Positions 63,390-64,000 of a DNA stretch of 64,000 nt are shown in pieces. Each line of letters opens with the position of its first letter. Position 1 is the stretch's first letter. Location: assembly GCA_022483465.1 (NCBI GenBank), contig JAKVNF010000003.1, positions 632,501-696,500 of the forward strand, in the 5' to 3' direction. The notes beneath the pieces were generated by a model. It made no database searches, was not told where the DNA came from, and worked only from the letters and a program-made list of their open reading frames with translations. The position numbers were made by a program, and so were the translations under genes. The DNA is from Lachnospiraceae bacterium. Lineage in GTDB: Bacteria > Bacillota > Clostridia > Lachnospirales > Lachnospiraceae.

Positions 63390-63430
63390 AAGGAGAAGAC
63401 CGGCTGTCTGGGCGTGGATCTTCTCCTTTT
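63390..63430 (+). terminator. Intrinsic terminator
   Basis: aaggagaaga...tcttctccttttt. Confidence 0.65.
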
Positions 63431-63569
63431 TCTTATCCTTCTTTCGGGAGACTATCATAATCGGATTGTTAGAATAGTCAACAGTATACGAAAAAAGCAT
63501 GCCGCATAAGACAGCACGCTAGGATCATCATTTTTATGAACTTCAGAAATCAATCTGCCGCTATAGTGC

Positions 63570-64000
63570 GGTAGGTGGGGAGTTTAATTTGCTGCATGAC
63601 ATCATAGATACCGGAAGGTATGAGGAACATCAGGAGGTCGATTTCAAAATCGTCCGGACTTACCACCGGCATCTGTACAAGATCTACCAGTGTGCGAACT
63701 GCGGTACTCAGGTCAAGGTTCCAGTGGATGCAAGGCACACCGCAAAAAATCAGTACGGCAGCAATACCCGGGATCTGATTCTGTCCCTTGCTGTCTCCGA
63801 GAATGTACCGATCAACAAGATCCGCCAGTTTCTCTGCGGCCTTTTCGACGGCAGGTTTGTACCATGCGAGGGATATATCGCCAAGCAGATCAAAAGGGCG
63901 GCAAAGGATCTTCAGAATTTCAAAGAAGATCTTCGGAATGAGATGCTGAAGAAGGACCTGCTTTACTGGGATGATACGGTGATTTTTGTGAATACCAAGC
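63570..64000 (+). pseudogene. IS66-family TnpC-like fragment (runs off window end)
   Basis: GRYEEHQEVDFKIVRTYHRHLYKIYQCANCGTQVKVPVDARHTAKNQYGSNTRDLILSLAVSENVPINKIRQFLCGLFDG... Confidence 0.65.

Larger units (their letters stand above)
54783..63513 (-). mobile_element. Proposed multi-gene transposon (zinc/HTH protein + DDE integrase + ExeA-like AAA ATPase), carrying nested IS66 and ISAzo13 insertions; outer boundaries tentative
   Basis: Left end TGTCATGCGGCACG; right end reads TGTCTTATGCGGCATGC on the reverse strand; TGCGGCA(C/T) repeats at 54788, 54865, 54887 and (inverted) 63499; no TSD found. Confidence 0.5.

Overview
The window comes from a moderately high-GC Firmicutes (Clostridia, probably Lachnospiraceae-like) chromosome. 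It begins inside a 23S rRNA gene followed by four tRNAs (Asn, Glu, Met, Leu). Core loci are a pstSCAB-phoU-phoB-phoR operon plus an Na/Pi cotransporter, glf, rpmG-secE-nusG, rplK-rplA, rplJ-rplL with an L10 leader, and rpoB-rpoC. These are interspersed with a dense, nested set of mobile elements. The main result is that three different RNA-guided element families (IS110 recombinase, IscB nuclease, TnpB nuclease) lie within about 30 kb, and each has been hit by a DDE-type IS whose target-site duplication (TSD) I can read directly. (1) An IS1595-family IS splits the N-terminus of an IS110 transposase. (2) A second, near-identical IS1595 copy splits an iscB that carries a long structured upstream omega-RNA region. 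(3) An IS4-like IS with a 7-bp TSD at the tnpB stop codon separates an intact tnpB from its 3' reRNA/right end. Other highlights: an IS1634-family IS flanked by 808-bp direct repeats that duplicate a niaR-like repressor gene; an IS1595-derived MITE with an 8-bp TSD abutting a Pho box upstream of pstS; an in-frame fusion of an IS1182 transposase N-terminal region to a GH2 beta-galactosidase; and a Russian-doll block downstream of rpoC. That block holds a DDE integrase + ExeA-like AAA ATPase + zinc/HTH protein transposon, itself split by an IS66 element (8-bp TSD) and an ISAzo13 element. All calls come from reading the sequence and the ORF track; no database search was run.
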